Positions 10,736 through 25,000 of a stretch of 64,000 bases of DNA are shown in pieces. The first letter of the stretch is position 1. Each line of letters starts with the position of its first letter. Source of the DNA: Erythroxylum novogranatense (lineage: Eukaryota; Streptophyta; Magnoliopsida; Malpighiales; Erythroxylaceae); contig CM057232.1 in assembly GCA_029891385.1 (NCBI GenBank), forward strand, positions 68,139,824 to 68,203,823, written 5' to 3'. The position numbers were made by a program, and so were the translations under genes. The notes beneath the pieces are model-generated. The model made no database searches. It was given only the letters and a program-made list of their open reading frames with translations, and had not been told where the DNA came from.

Positions 10736-12004
10736 AGGGAAAACAAAACATATAAGTCCTTATCACTTTCAAAATTTCTGTACTCTTCTCCTGCATGTAT
10801 TCAATGATCTTTCGACTCAAAATCATCTCTACACCATCATATCACATAAAAAATCCCTAAATACAAAACATCAACACATCATAATTTTTCTAGTTTGTAC
10901 TGTATTCATGAAAATGGCCACTTTTTTCATGACTAATTTATGTCAAATAAACCATCCATTTTCTCATATTCAGACTTCTTATAAGGATTAACACGATACT
11001 TGCTTGTTAAAACTCCAAAATCTTTAATCATCACAAAGCCCTAACTTTCATGCAACTCACGTATTTCATCTTACAGAGGGCTTGGGTCAGGTTTTCCTGA
11101 GGCAAAAGAAACAGATGACAAAGTGGTAACAGTAGAAGATAAGGGTAAGCATAGTTTAACTTTGGTGGAGTTTTAAAGAAAAACTCTATGTTGAAGATAC
11201 ACTAGAGAAGGAAACTTTGAGAGAAAGGAATCAAGGCAAGTACAGTAACTTGTCTTTCAAGGTTATTAAGACTCAACTTTAAAGCTGGGACACCTATCTA
11301 TTTCTTAGCCACTTATTCACTTCCTTTTAGTAAAACTCACTTAAGTATGATTTTTACTTAAGTTTATGACTTAATAAAACCATTGAAATACCAGTCATAA
11401 CCCATTAAATGACTTCCAGATTTTTCCATAAAACATCATTTTGGGTCAACTTTGCATGTTCTTTCTGACTCTGATATTGAAGTTATTTTACAACACTCTC
11501 TTCTAGAAACATGTTCCCCTATGTCTTATCTTTCCATTGACACCAAAATCACTCAATTTCGTTTAGAACTCTAAAAGTGTTGCCCCAAATATTTTTGGAC
11601 TGTTCTTATATTGAAACAGTACAGTATACTTAACTTCCATCTAGAATTTGAAAGTCTTAGAGACTGAATTAGATTTCAATTTCTTCATATCATTTGTATC
11701 TCCATGTCTCTAGTTTATCTTGAACAAAAAATCATCTTATTCAGAGCTATACTGCTGAAGACATCATCAAAATATCAAAGTATGTTCAATAAAACATCCC
11801 ATTCATAATCTTCCAACCGATACCCATACTTTGATTCAATCTATTTTTTTCAAATAAAAAACAAATGCTATCAAAATCTAAGGAGGGACAGAAAAATATG
11901 TTAAGAAACTATTGGTTTAAGAATCACTTTATTTGGAGGTCGGAGAATGAAGTTATGACTGAAAGAATCAAACATGATTTTGCCCCCAATCATATAGAAC
12001 CTGT

Positions 12005-12535
12005 CTCGGGAAAAATACTATAACTCTCTCTACAGATGTTGGATTTAGATCATATTTGAATAAATACTTCAATATCTACAACTTTCATGAAGACCTCAAA
12101 GACAAATTATATCATTTGAAAGGTCAAAAATGGAGCAGACGATAGGTATAGACGAAACCTAATGAAAAAGCAGATGAATAGGAAAAAGTAGATGAATCGG
12201 GAAAATTACTATAGCTTTCCCTAAAGATATTAGATTAAGTCTTTCTTTATATGTTTTGATAGAATACTTCAAGATATACAACTTTCATGAAGATCTCAAA
12301 GACAGATTCTATCATTTGAACAGTCAAAAATGGAGCAGACGATAGGTACAGAAGAAACCTAATGAAAAAGCAAACGAATCGGGAAAATTGGTATACTTTC
12401 CCTAAAGATACTAGATTGAGGCTTTCTTTAGATAGTTTGAAATAGGACTTCAAGATCTACAAATTTTATGCAGACCTTGAAGACAGATTCTATCATCTGA
12501 AGGGTCAAAAAAGGAGCAGGCAATAGTAAACAGAA
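12005..12535. repeat. Three tandem copies of a ~182-190-bp LTR module
   Basis: Copies start with TCGGGAAAA at about 12006, 12197 and 12378. Each holds a 'tttcatgaagacctcaaag'-like block, 'attctatcatttgaa' and 'ggagcagacgatagg'. The period is roughly 190 then 181 bp. The copies have diverged by substitutions and small indels. Confidence 0.85.
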
Positions 12536-12557
12536 GGTCAAACATAGAAGAAGTAGA

Positions 12558-12712
12558 AAGCATCACAGACGATATGACATCATCACAGATAATACATTTT
12601 TACAGACAATATGATTTCATCACAAACGATATGACATCATCACAGACGATACATTTTTACAGATGATAAGACGTCATCATAGACCATACGATGTCATCAC
12701 AGATAATACTAT
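12558..12712. repeat. 57-bp tandem repeat inside LTR B
   Basis: GACATCATCACAGA-type starts occur at 12576, 12633 and 12690, exactly 57 bp apart. The repeat is rich in CATCACAGACGATA and TTTTTACAGA words, so each unit is itself built from shorter, similar words. Confidence 0.8.
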
Positions 12713-13388
12713 CTATACTCTTGAATATCTCCACTTATAAAGACCATAACTTCCAACTCTAATGTCAAAAATTCTCATACTATATACCTTTGGAAAGATA
12801 AAAGAAATAACTAAAACTTTATAGAAGACAACTTTGTCTAAATCTATCTAGATCAATCCAGAATTTTCCTTGAAGTTAGAATATGAACTTTACATTCCTC
12901 CACCAATGTACTACACCTAGTTCTCAAATTTCTGAAAAATTTTGAGATTATTAAAGACAGAATTTAAATTTAATGTCTTCATAATAAATGTAGCCCTATG
13001 TTTCTAGTTTAATCCAAATTAACAATTATCTTGTTTGGATAACTATAGAAAAAGTTGTGGCTAAAAGACTAAAGCATACTCAGTGGATATTTTTTCAGAT
13101 CAACTACCAATTTTGTTTCCAAATCTTTCCTTATCACTAGTCCTACCAAGATCACTCCTTCTACTCCCTCTACTTCTCATTTTCAATAAAATCACATTTA
13201 AAATCAATTATACCCAGAAGCGATCAATGGATGCATGTACAATTATTTTTATGTGCACAAAAATTTACTATTTATATGTACGTGTATGCCATATTATACA
13301 TGAGCATGAAATGTGTTTCCTACTTTCTCAACAATTTCTCTCATCTATTGTTTCTACCTTAACATGGGTAATAGGATGTTACAGTTGT

Positions 13389-14440
13389 CCTTCTGAAGGG
13401 AAATAATTTTGTTGGATGCTTTCCTTGTTCCAACACCTCAGTGAAAGTAAGTGGAGCTTTTGTTGAGTAAGGATGGTCGATTTCTCCAAGCATTAAAGCT
13501 TAGGATCGAATGAATTAAGACAAAGATCATATTAGACCTTAGAGAGCAACTCTTTGGCAATATTAAGGAGATGTTGAGTATTACCAATCCTATCTTTGTT
13601 AAGGAGTTGCAACTCGACCATCATTTTTTTAAGTTTCCTATAATAAATGAAATGTTTGGTACTTGAAATATTAAAGTTGTCACCTTTTAAAATTACATTT
13701 TCAAATTCTTCTATTTCAACCAGATAGTTATTGAACCTAAATGGAAATCTGAAGCATTTTCTCAGGCTGGAATAATGCATTATAATGGGTGAGTAATCAG
13801 ATTACATTGTGTTTGGAAATAGTGAAATGCTTTGTGGAAAGGTTTGAAACTATTCTAGGTTTACTAAGCATCTTTCCAATTTCTTCCTCATGAACCACTT
13901 TTTTTTTTTTGTTAAACCAGGTATAGAAATTTCCCCTTATTAGTTGATCTATAACCTGAATGCTACATGTGCACTACTTTAGATATTCATTACAATTTCT
14001 TAAAAAGGAGTTTCCTTCAATTTCATTAGGGTATAACATAGAATTAAAATCACCCCAAATAGCCTATATCTCTTAGCTTGTTTTAAAGAGGGACTCTTTG
14101 GAATGCATGAGATCATGGATAAATGCAATAAGCAATTCTCTAACTTCAACTTAGCATTCACATGGATCCTTTAATCAAACATTGTACGAGAATGTCTATT
14201 TTGTCGATAATATAACGGATAAGAATTTTGTCATTATAATGATCAGAATGATTGGTTAATAGCTTCCATTGCTTTGGTAAGAAATTAATAGTGTTGCAAC
14301 TCTCTTTCTTCATCCTTGATTCCATAATACCAAATATATGAGGTTTATTGGCAAAATTGAAGTCTCTGATTGTGAATTGCTTAGAAGGGGAATTCATTTC
14401 TCAAATATTCCAAGAAATTACAGTCATATTTATAGTTTAG
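13389..14440 (-). pseudogene. LINE ORF2 endonuclease and EN-RT linker
   Basis: On the minus strand the APE-type endonuclease begins near 14397 with MNSPSKQFTIRDFNF and HIFGIMESRM. The catalytic-region signature AIWGDFNSMLY lies at about 14028-14062. Further downstream (13780-13532) comes the EN-RT linker: PFRFNNYL, LKKMMVELQLLNKDRIGN, then LLNIAKELL. This is the standard order in plant L1-type LINE ORF2, which nicks DNA for target-primed reverse transcription. It is broken by many stops and frameshifts. The coding order continues at 8750-9123, beyond solo LTR B. Confidence 0.85.
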
Positions 14441-14851
14441 AGGAAGAAGATCTCCTTTTCCTAATGGTTCCTTCTCCCTTAGGTTCCAAATTCCTCATGG
14501 TTCTCTAGAATGGTGATGGTATAATCCATACTCATCTCAGTTATTAGATTCTTATGACTTGGAACCTCACATTCATTGACCTTTGCCTAATCTTTATGAG
14601 AAATAAAAATTTTAGTGTCAGCATTACTTATTTCTATAAAGATATCAAAACTTATCATACCTTGTGTTACATGCTAAATAGGATTCTGAGTGTAATCATT
14701 CTTTTCATTAGCAGATCTAAACAATTAAGATACCATTGGATTGGAGCTATTGTTGCCCAAGAGCTCCAAGTACCCAGTAGTTTTGAATAGTCTCCCTGTA
14801 GGCCTCCAAACTTCTTGGAATTTAGTGATTTATGTTAACATGCGTGCATAA
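14441..14851 (-). pseudogene. LINE region upstream of endonuclease
   Basis: The minus-strand sequence between ORF1 (59513-60072) and the endonuclease. It includes a readable WRPTGRLFKTTGYLELLG stretch near 14760-14810 and no clear domain. Its right edge, CATAA at 14847-14851, is the target duplication of solo LTR A, so it was once joined to 59513. Confidence 0.55.
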
Positions 14852-15906
14852 TGTAAACTCCCATTATCCCATGATTAGGGTTAGAACCGTAGGATGCTTT
14901 ATATAAGAATTTATTAAGAATTTAGAAATGCATTTTATGCAATATATGGCATACATATGCACGTTAATAATGTTGTCATTCATAAAATAATTGTACATGC
15001 ATTCATTAACATTTTTTGGGTATACGTGATTTTTAATGTGATTAAAGTGTAAATTTTGGATTAATTGTATTACAAAATTTATTTGGTGATAATAGTTATT
15101 ACTTTGGAATTTTGGTGAATTTTAGGAAAGTTATTAAAATTTTGAGGTATTTAAGAATAGGAAAAATATTGAAATAAGAGACAAATTATGTAGTGACAAA
15201 TGGATCTATTAATGTGTGACCTGTGGTGTTGGAACCCGATCCGTAGCCCGGACCCCAACCGCTTATAACTTAATACTCTTACTCTTGCTTAAAATACCAT
15301 ATTTACTGGGCCCGTTTCCAGAGCCCAAAATCCGGAGTCCTGAAACCCTGTGCGTATTACCTTGCAGGATCATTAGCTGTAACTCTACATTCGTGGCAAG
15401 CGCACACTATGTAAACACCAAAATCATAGGTTGACTTATTCATATGAGTTGTAGCTTTATGCCTCAAGTTCGTTTCGCAATAAGAATCACCTCAAACGGA
15501 GCTGTATAACTCAAGATATGCTTAAAACGCCTAAAAAAGCTCATACTCCAAATATGATCTCCAAACCGACCTCTCAGTTACTTCAATGCAAAATTTTTCA
15601 ATTTGACTCCAAATGATCCCAATTTTTGTGGATAGGAATATATATGTCTTAGGAATCTAATGGTTCAAGCCTTACCTCAATTGGAGGTGGGATGAGGGAT
15701 TTATTCCCAAAAGAGTTAAGTATGTGCATGCCCTAAATCAGTTTGAAACTCTTTTGGCGCGATCACTATAAATTTTGATACATAAATCTGATTTCTTTCT
15801 TTTTTGTACCATTAGAAATTAGACATCTAGATCTATAACTTTCATGAAGACCACAAAATGATATTCGGCATCTAAAAAATCTAAAATGCATCATCTTTCC
15901 TGTATC

Positions 15907-16074
15907 TGTCCGTTAAACGGACATGACAGGTACGGGTGGAAGTGTCCCAAATGGTCCCAGATTGTCCGTTAAACGGACATAGGTGTCCGTTTAACGGACA
16001 CGGGTAGGCTAAGGAGTGTTTTTGCACCCAAGGCTGTATGTTTAACGGAAATTCATTTCCATTTAACGGACATG
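15907..16074. promoter_or_regulatory. Palindrome cluster, LTR 1
   Basis: Three perfect or near-perfect 17-bp palindromes, TGTCCGTT(A/T)AACGGACA, at 15907, 15963 and 15984, plus two decayed ones at about 16034-16072. Each palindrome carries two inverted AACGG cores, the core bound by plant three-repeat MYB proteins. A regulatory role is inferred, not shown. Confidence 0.6.
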
Positions 16075-18365
16075 CAAAATCCCCAAAACTTCAAATCCTC
16101 TTCCAATGCATCTTAACCTTTAACCTAACTTCATATCCATTTATACACTTACCAAAATGTATTCATTCTAAAGCCTAAACACTTCATACTCCAATTTCAA
16201 CTCACCAACTTCAAAATCTCTAGCTTAGTTGATTCATCAAAGCATGGATTTTAATCATTAGTGATCAAGGTTATCATAACTTCATAAGCTATAAGAACAA
16301 CAAGCGTGGTTTTAGTTGTCATCTTCCAAATCTCATAACTTCCTACTCCAAATTTTAAAAATTACATATTATACCTCAATGGAAAGATAACAAGATGCTC
16401 TACAAATTTTATTAAGGATGCAAAACTCAATTACATCATTAAAGTAGGCAAATACTCACTCAAAAGTACTGCTCATCTAAGAATCAATGAAACAGTAAAA
16501 ATTGCAGCATGAACAGTAACTGACTATGCTTCCAACTCCATAACTTCTCAACCTTGAGTCCGAATGTGACAAATCATATGTCATTGGAAAGGTATAAACC
16601 TCTACTACAATCTTCATGAAGACTCCTTGCTCCAATTCAAGCCCTAAGAGGGCCTAAAACTTAAGCAAAGTTCTGTCAAATTGTTTTAGAAAAAGTGACA
16701 AAACTTCCCTTGAAAATACAACTAACCAAACTTCAATCCTAGCTTCACCACCTGCATAAAATTCAACCTCCAATCTCATGTAGCATAATTCTATCCCAAA
16801 AGTATCTACAACCATAATTCAAAGCAACAACTGCACTCCTAGTCATCTACTCCATTTCAATATAAAATAAAGCAATCTCAATCCTTCTTCTTTTGCTAAC
16901 TCAAACCTGCAATGATGAATTTGAAATAAGACATATGAAATTTACATAGATTACATTTAAACCCAACATTCTTGCGTTTACATTATCAATCTGAGTTATT
17001 ACAACGCTTTATAGGGCCTTTAGCCCGATTACAACCCAAATATCAAATGTCTATATACAAAGTGAAACAAATCTCCAAATGAAAACTAATGCTTCATATC
17101 AAAACAAAATGACTTCTAACTTAAGAACATTGAAGTGATGCCTCAATCCCAATACTTTAACTCGTATTCCCGTTCGTTACCTGTGGAGGGGAAAAGGGGG
17201 GTGTGAGCTCAACGGCTCAGTGGGTAACATCTTAATAATTAAGATAATAAGCAAAAACGTTCTTTATTTTTCATTTTCAAAGCAACTTTCAAATTTGTAA
17301 AGATCTTTCAAACTTATCAAAACCAATTTACTTTGGTCAAAACACTTTCATTCCATCAAAATTCCTTGTTTTCAAAGCCAACACCATATTAATGAAAACC
17401 TTTACAATTTTATTATCAAACTTCTCATAAATTTATCACATCAAGCTATCACATAAGCATAGAGAAAGCAACAAGTCAATTACTCAAAATTATCTATCAA
17501 ACAACATAACTTACAAAAACAACATAGACAAGTATACCACATAATCACATATAAGATGGTTTGGGTGGATCCAACAGACGTACTACACATTTCAGCAGAG
17601 CGGTCATGTAGTCAGAAACACATGAAGGAGTCCGTGAGGAGCTCCATTGCCACTAGCGGCAAATGGAGAAGGCTATAATTTTTGACAGGTGCACCTATCA
17701 CACATGAGGGACCACCACAAACCCAAACAAACATGTATATCACATAATTCACACAATTCATGATCATTAGCCTTAAATGGCAAAAAATCATTTTCACTTA
17801 ATTGTTTAAATCATCCAATCGGATCTTTTTCTCTTTGCAAACCAATTCACATATACAATCATAAAGTCCTTACATTCAAAAACATTTCACATGAGTTTAA
17901 ACCATCACAATAGTAATTCAAGTAAAATTTGGGAAACCATAGCAACACATTTTATGACATTTACTTCAAAGGAATTTCGTAGCTTATTAACTCAACTATT
18001 AAATCATCACCCACCTCAATTCCTTTAGCTAGAAGCTTGGATAAATGGCCTTTCCTTTCACTTCATTTCCTCTCTTAACCTTCATCAAACATAAAATCCC
18101 ATAGGAAACATAAATTGGCCATTCTAAAGGGATGAAAACATGAAAAATAACCCATCTAACTTTACCCATACCTAACTTAAGCTATTTTAACTAAAACCTA
18201 CCCATAATTCCAAAAGAATTCACAATTTCTTACCTTGGAGAAGAGACCCACGAAATTTTCTCTCCTCTTGGAAGTTTAAACCATCTCCTCCCTTTTCCTT
18301 CTCGAGGAAACTCTCCATCTCTTCTCTAAAGCAAGAAAAATACAAGCCCTAACCTCTTTTCCTTC

Positions 18366-18412
18366 ATCTTCTTCTTCTTCTTCTTCTTCTTCTTCTTCTT
18401 CTTCTTCTTCTC
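18366..18412. repeat. (CTT)n microsatellite, LTR 1
   Basis: An uninterrupted CTT/TCT run of about 47 bp ((GAA)n in the sense of the element), near the 5' end of the LTR on the minus strand. Confidence 0.95.
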
Positions 18413-18882
18413 TTCCACGATGACTCCCTCTCTCCTTGTTCTAGAATTTTCGAAACCTCCCCTTTCATTTGCCTAACACTTGTTTTTATATTAAAAACCT
18501 AACTCCCAAATATCAAAACTACATCGTTTACCTATTCACTTTAAACAAAACAATTTTGTCTCTTATCCTCACATATACGGCTACAACTCATTTTCTTCAT
18601 CTCTTATACTTTTAATTTTCCTTATCCTTGTTTTACTTAAGCTCAAAGGACCAAACTAGCCCTCCTTAAAAGCCTTAGACTTAAAACACATTATGCTCTA
18701 CCCAGAATGCCCTTAAGCCATCTTATTCCTTTCAATTTCTAATCAACTAATTCAACTCTAATTTACACTTATTCCATCATTTAATTTCCATTTTCTTAAG
18801 AGCTAAACCTCCAAATAATCTAGACATCGCCTCAAATAATTTAGACATGCTTAAATAATAATAAAAAATTTAGGGGCCAACA

Positions 18883-18896
18883 TTTCTCCCCCTCTT
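18883..18896 (-). other. Polypurine tract, unit 1
   Basis: In minus sense AAGAGGGGGAGAAA lies directly before the LTR start TGTTGG. It is the plus-strand primer site for reverse transcription. Confidence 0.85.
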
Positions 18897-21800
18897 AAAA
18901 GAATTTCGTCCTCGAAATTCTTACATACGTAAGCAAACGTTAAGCAATACAATTTCTTTACTCATGTCTTCCAAGTAATCCTAGTCATTCGCATATTCAA
19001 ATTTCTCACCACTCGTATTCATAATGTTTTTCACCTCTTATTTTAAAAAACCATCCATATCATATCCAAACACCAATATTTCTTATCGAATTGATTAGGA
19101 GTGTAGGATGCTCCTCCGTTTCTCATTTGACTTCATCACTCGAAAACTTCCTTTCAAAAGATTGTATTCAGTATACTCATTCGGTCTTTCAATTCGTTAT
19201 TTGATCATTTACTTCTTAACTAGTTCCTCTTTATGCTTCAGATCACTCACAAATTTTTTTATTTTTTCGCACTTCTTGTGTCAATAATATCATAATCTTA
19301 TCACATCAAAATTTCTTTAGCATACTCACATATATCATATTTTGAATCCTTGTATTAGTAGCATTAACTCATAATACTATCATACAAACTAATTCATAAC
19401 GGCTTAGTGAATTCTTTTTTTTCCTAACTTGAGCACACCTGAGCAAGGTGATACCTTCAGAGACAATTCAGTTTTCACTTAATAATTCACATTGCTTTAG
19501 TCTCAGTTCATGCAATTCTTATGTCAATTTCTCGTATTCCATATCTTTGCCGTGAATCCACTTAATTCATTCATCCTTCTTGATCATTTAATTTCTAATA
19601 CCTCTTTAATCGACCCGACAGTTAATCATTTTTGGGTCTTACTCAGCATAATCCCAAAGCGATGACTCTTTCTATCTTCTAACTCCTCATACAGTATTCT
19701 ATTGAAAACACTATGACAACGATTTTGATGCTTAAAATCAATTAAACTACACCTTGACCTCATGCTCCTACAAACTCCAAACTATAAACTTGAAGCATAT
19801 CTCCGATGCTTAAAATCGTCGATAATTCAGACTTTTAGTCACTTAACATATTTCTTCTAGGATGTATAGCTTAAAATTACTATTACTTTTCTCACAGTCT
19901 TTTTTTAATCATCTTTGCCGGTACGCATACTTCTTATCTCAATCACACAGTACCACGATTCCTACTCGAACTCAAAATTCATATTTATTTCCAATTTCTT
20001 TATTAAGATTCACAATTTCTAAATCTTCAATTTGGGCTTGGTTCATATGAACTGATCTAAACCTCCAGTGTCTAATCCATTTTCCCAAAATTTAATTCCA
20101 CATTCTCGCACTCTTAATCGCACTAGATTCAATAATCTCTATATCCAAAATTTATGAAACACTGCTATTAATATCTCTATCCCATGCATATGATCATAAC
20201 ACTAGCTTTACTCGTTAGCACTCACTTATACAATCATGATCCTTTGAATAATTCATCTATTTCCTCGGTCTCATATTCATTTTTTCAACTCAAGCATCTT
20301 TATTGATTTCACATACTTCTTATTCATTCGCCCATAATCTTCTTCTCATTTAAACTTGACACTCATATCTGCTTTCAATTTCACAATCTCTTAATCCTTA
20401 ATTTGGGGTAAACCAAACCTCTATTCTATGCTTTCTTTTGTCGCCTTCGATAACCTCAATATCGCATTTCTACTTAGGGCATCTCATATACCACTTAGCT
20501 TCTCTTGAAGTTTCTCGTTAGAACAATTATAACCTTTCGGTATTTACATCAATCTCCTGCGTCTTATAACTACTTCTCCCGATTCACCGATTGTCTCCAA
20601 CCTTTACGATCTGCACTTGCATATGTATATTGGAGATATTCTGTATATACATTGTTTTCAAACTTTCAAAATACTCATTAATGTAGCAGTTCTAAATCAT
20701 GTATCAAATAGTCAACTTATAGGACTTCAATTTTCTCCATACATATGAAATCATTTTGTTACGTTGCATTGGATTCCAACCTAATGTCTTATACAATATC
20801 AGTGCATACTATAAAATCTCCAAATCTATATGATATAATTTACCTCAGTATAGTTCCCTCACAATTCTCTTTACGCACGTTACTCATACGCTTTACACAT
20901 TTTTCTTCATGTATTCAAATTATTTTTCTCAATCCTTCGAATGTCTTTGGTATACCTTCGAATCTTGAATCTCCTTAGTCTCCAATACCATAGTGCGATG
21001 AGGCATTTGTTAACTCAAAAAAATTTTATCGAATTTCATATGCCTCTTGATTAGCTCTCGGGATTCCTTAAATAACTAATCCTTAATGAGGTACATTGTC
21101 CCACTTTCTTTTCAATTGCCTACTGTCTTCCTTCCGCGAATGATTTTCTCCATTCCTTGAATTTCCTCATATCTCTCTTGGACTTATTCTCATGCTTGTT
21201 CATTCATACAAATTTCTCCACACATTGAAATTTTATTTACATACTTAACTTCTTGATTTTAAGACATTCATCAAGTTGTGTTTGTATCTCTTCAATATAC
21301 TTTCACATAATATAACTTGAATGTACATACTCCTCATACTAGCAAATTCGTGTCTCCATAGATTCAATAGTCCACCATGTGACCCTTTTCACTAAACAAA
21401 AATACATATTCCTTTATGTTCGGTTGCTCATTGGTCATCCTTCATACAAATTATCCGATCTGCTCATTCTAACTTAACAAAATTTGCCTTCTAAAGAGGG
21501 TTTCTTGTTACTATTATCTATACTCAGAAGAAATCTTGATCAATCACTTATTACCAACTAATCGTAATACCCTGGAAAGGCCAATTTCTATCTTCCTCAC
21601 AAAGTCATAATGTTCAAAACACCCAAAACCCAAAGAAGTAAAGAACATACTAATTGTCATACATGCTTGGGTAGCGTCATCAAATTCAATCTATTTTGAT
21701 CACTTACCAATTCCTTGGTCTCCATTAATCCCAGATAATATTCTTCTCAGATCACTTTGTTTCTCATTGTGACATCTTTAACAAAATCTCAATCTATTCC

Positions 21801-22089
21801 CACATGATCATCATAAGCACCTTCATATGTTACGATAATTTCCCCTCAAACTTTAGACTATGGGAGTTATGACTAACAATTATTCACTAAGTCATAAGTT
21901 TCTTCCTCTATCATATTCACATATATTTATAGATATATTACCTATATGCTTAATATACTCTCTTGTGTATATGTGTATAATGAAGGGTCATCATACAGAT
22001 ACTCATAATAACAACAATTTAACCTTCTTGGACTTGTACTAATATCACCTTCATTCCTATACCTTTCCTATTATCCTTCACATTACATC

Positions 22090-25000
22090 TTACATGTAAC
22101 ACCCCACCCCCGTATGACCCGAACCCGACATCGATGGTGATATCCGAGTCCGTGTCCCACGAGGGTGGCGTGCTACATCACTCAGTCAGTCAAAACTCAG
22201 TATTAACCTTTTTTTTCTTTCCTTCACACACACATACACATTAACATATGCGGAAACAATTTACATACACCGTTCAATGGACTCGGGCCCCTTTTCATAA
22301 ATACAATTAACTCCAGCCTGTTGATTTTACAAACTGACTTAAGCAATACTACAGAAAATCAGAGAATAGAAATACACTAATGCATACGCAAACTGATCCC
22401 GACCTCTTTCTTTTACTTGTATACAGTACTCCCGTGTCCACCTAAATGTAACACCCCACTCCCGTAAGACCCGAACCCAATATCGTTGGTGATATCCGAG
22501 TCCGTGTCCCGCGAGAGTGGCGTACTACATCAGTCGATTTAAAACTCAGTATACTTTTTTTTTTCTTTTTGGAGCCATTAATTCAACGTTAGTGCGACAA
22601 ACACAGTAAGTAAATATAACCCGTGTTCAATATAAGCCGCTTTAGCTTATTACGGTCATCCAAGAATAATTTACAATCACCAATGCAAGAAACATTAAAA
22701 CCACAATAGGCTCAAGAAAATACGAAGCCTTGTTATACGATGATTGCGGAACATAATTTACTAAGACACTAATGCAGACGCGAATCGATCCCGATCTCTA
22801 ACCTTTACTCGCTCATCAGACATACTCCGTGTCAACCGGGTATTCTTCAGACCTGAAAATAGATGCAAATTTTGGTGAGTTTTGCAAACTCGGTGAGAAA
22901 CCATCATCGATGGTTCTCCCAATTCATGCATCATATAATCATGATACAAGATACTCATTCCATAATTATACAAAACACACGATTGAAACAATCACAAGAC
23001 AATTACGATGTACGGATCTCGAGCGAAGATATAAAGAACCAAATCAAAACATTGCCAAATATTCAGTCCAAGATGCAATGCACATGTGACTCTTTTCCAG
23101 CTTCATTTCAAGATTGTGATCGAGCGATATATGATGATCAAGATAGACGCGTCTGGGAGAATTATCTCCGTCGAGCTCGAGGCTCGGTTCAAGATATCGA
23201 GCTCTAGGCTCGGTTCAAGATGATGGCGCCTCGGTTCACAATTTTCCTTTTAACGATGTGATGCATTTGTGCATGAATGCACATGTCCCATAGCGCTTAA
23301 CATGATGATACACACCAAATACACAATAATCATACAATCCAATTAACGGCTGCCTAATGCTTATTTCACGACCAATGGAGTCACATATAACCATATAATC
23401 CCGTAGGCGCTCAATTCACAATCATAAGCCACGTAATCCTCGTAGGGCAATCAAATCACAGTTAACACATAGATTGAATAACCAACTAGGTTACTCACCT
23501 ATTACTTCCGAGCTAATGCCGGAAGACTCGCCACGCGGTGGAACGACACTCCAATTGGACCTCTATAAGAAGCAAAGAATAAAACGATCACTAATGATCC
23601 AATCCGAATCAGTGAATGATGCACATGTAGGTGTATAATGCATGTTCATGAATTCCTACCTAATCCAAAATTTTCCCATCGGGACTCTTACCCGATCCAC
23701 GCCAAATTTTTCGTCCAAAAAATCCCCAATTTCTCAAAAATGAAATTCAAATTTCACTGAATCCGATGCCTCAAGAATCAGGTCAATCGGACGTCGGACG
23801 GAAAAGTTATTCACGAAAGAAATCAAAATTCAACAAGTAATATATATAATATTGCCTTATTTTCTCCTTTATTTTCTGATTTCCAACCAAACTTCCAACA
23901 CCCATAACTCTTTCTACACATTTCTGAAAAATGTAAACTATACCTTGTTGGAGAGCTTATAAAAAGCTCTACAATTCTCAAGAAGACCATAAAAATCAAT
24001 TCCAACCCTAAGGGTGTCAAATATCCCATCAAACCTTCTGCCTACTCAATTCCCATTAACACAGGGCAGTACATTGACACTTTCATAACTCACTGATTCT
24101 TCAGAAATAAATTACCACAAAAATATGGTCAATAAGTTCACAATGTCCTCAACAACTTTCATGAACAATCCAAAATCAAATTCTATTTCTAAACTAGTCA
24201 ATTAATTCACCTAATGTTACTGTCTCTGAAATCCTTCAATGTGGGCAGTATCCTTACAACAAGCATTAACTTCGTATATACAAGTCAGTAAAATCAGAAC
24301 TTTATATCCCTGAAAAGATAACATTTCAAACTTCAATTTTCATGAAGCACTCAACATCCACTTCGATCTCTAACAATTTCAAAACTGTTATGGAAGCTAC
24401 TGTTATGATCAGCCATTCATAACCTAATGTAGGGTCAATTTTTGAAAAATCATAACTCCCAATTCTGACTTCTAAAAAAATTCACACCATATATCAATTT
24501 CAAGGTAATCTCTTCCTCTACAATTCTTCAGAAGCTCACTCACACCAATTCAGTCCACATAAAATGTAAAAATTGCCTCCAATCCGAAAACTCACAAAAT
24601 CACACTTAGACTAGGTTTCATCCAAAATGCTCAAAACCAGTCATTAGTAATCAATTCATATCTCCCAATATAAAATTCTAAAAATAGAAAGATCAGTAGC
24701 AATGGAAAGATAATTCAATATGCTACAATTTCCATGAAGACCATTTTCCCTAATTCCATCTCCATTCATTCATAAAAATCAACAAAACTCAGATGTCATG
24801 GTTGCGATTACTGTTCACAGGTAATGGAACAGTAACTTTCCATGCAAAAATTCACCCTTCTATCATTGAAATTCAACAACACCTATTTCACACTAAATTG
24901 AAGCCAACATCCCAAAGTTTCAGTAGCCACTAACCTTACCTCATTTACATTCCTACACAATAAGTTATGAACAAATCAGTAACATCAATTTCAACCCTAA

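Larger units (their letters stand above)
9124..13388 (-). mobile_element. Solo LTR B (Ty3/gypsy) with GTTGT target duplication
   Basis: A 4,255-bp LTR (9129-13383) is flanked by perfect 5-bp repeats GTTGT at 9124-9128 and 13384-13388. Its plus-strand left end is TGAAACACCCC and its right end is GGATGTTACA, the usual inverted gypsy LTR ends. The left 110 bp match the heads of the element at 22095-26320. The GGGTGTT-type end next to PBS sites in related elements indicates minus-strand sense. There is no internal domain, so this is a solo LTR left by LTR-LTR recombination. It interrupts the LINE between endonuclease and RT. Short frames inside it are not genes. Confidence 0.88.
15227..18882 (-). 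repeat. Concatemer LTR 1
   Basis: 3,656 bp, plus-strand ends TGTTGGAACCC and GGGGCCAACA. In plus-strand order it contains the palindrome cluster (15907-16074), two 'cataact...catgaag' modules, a hairpin block (about 17578) and a (CTT)n tract. It is the outermost LTR on the left. The first palindrome region has lost one palindrome relative to LTR 3, and another has decayed. Confidence 0.9.

Noticed and set aside
15907..16074. Short repeats with spacers, considered as a CRISPR-like array
   Set aside because: This is a plant genome; the repeats are perfect palindromes with irregular 4-60 bp spacing, inside an LTR, and without cas genes.
18883..22080. Decayed gypsy pol in the array's internal domain
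   Set aside because: I looked on the minus strand for RT, RNase H and integrase signatures and saw none. Only the polypurine-tract end resembles a gypsy pol 3' end. A profile search could still reveal something.
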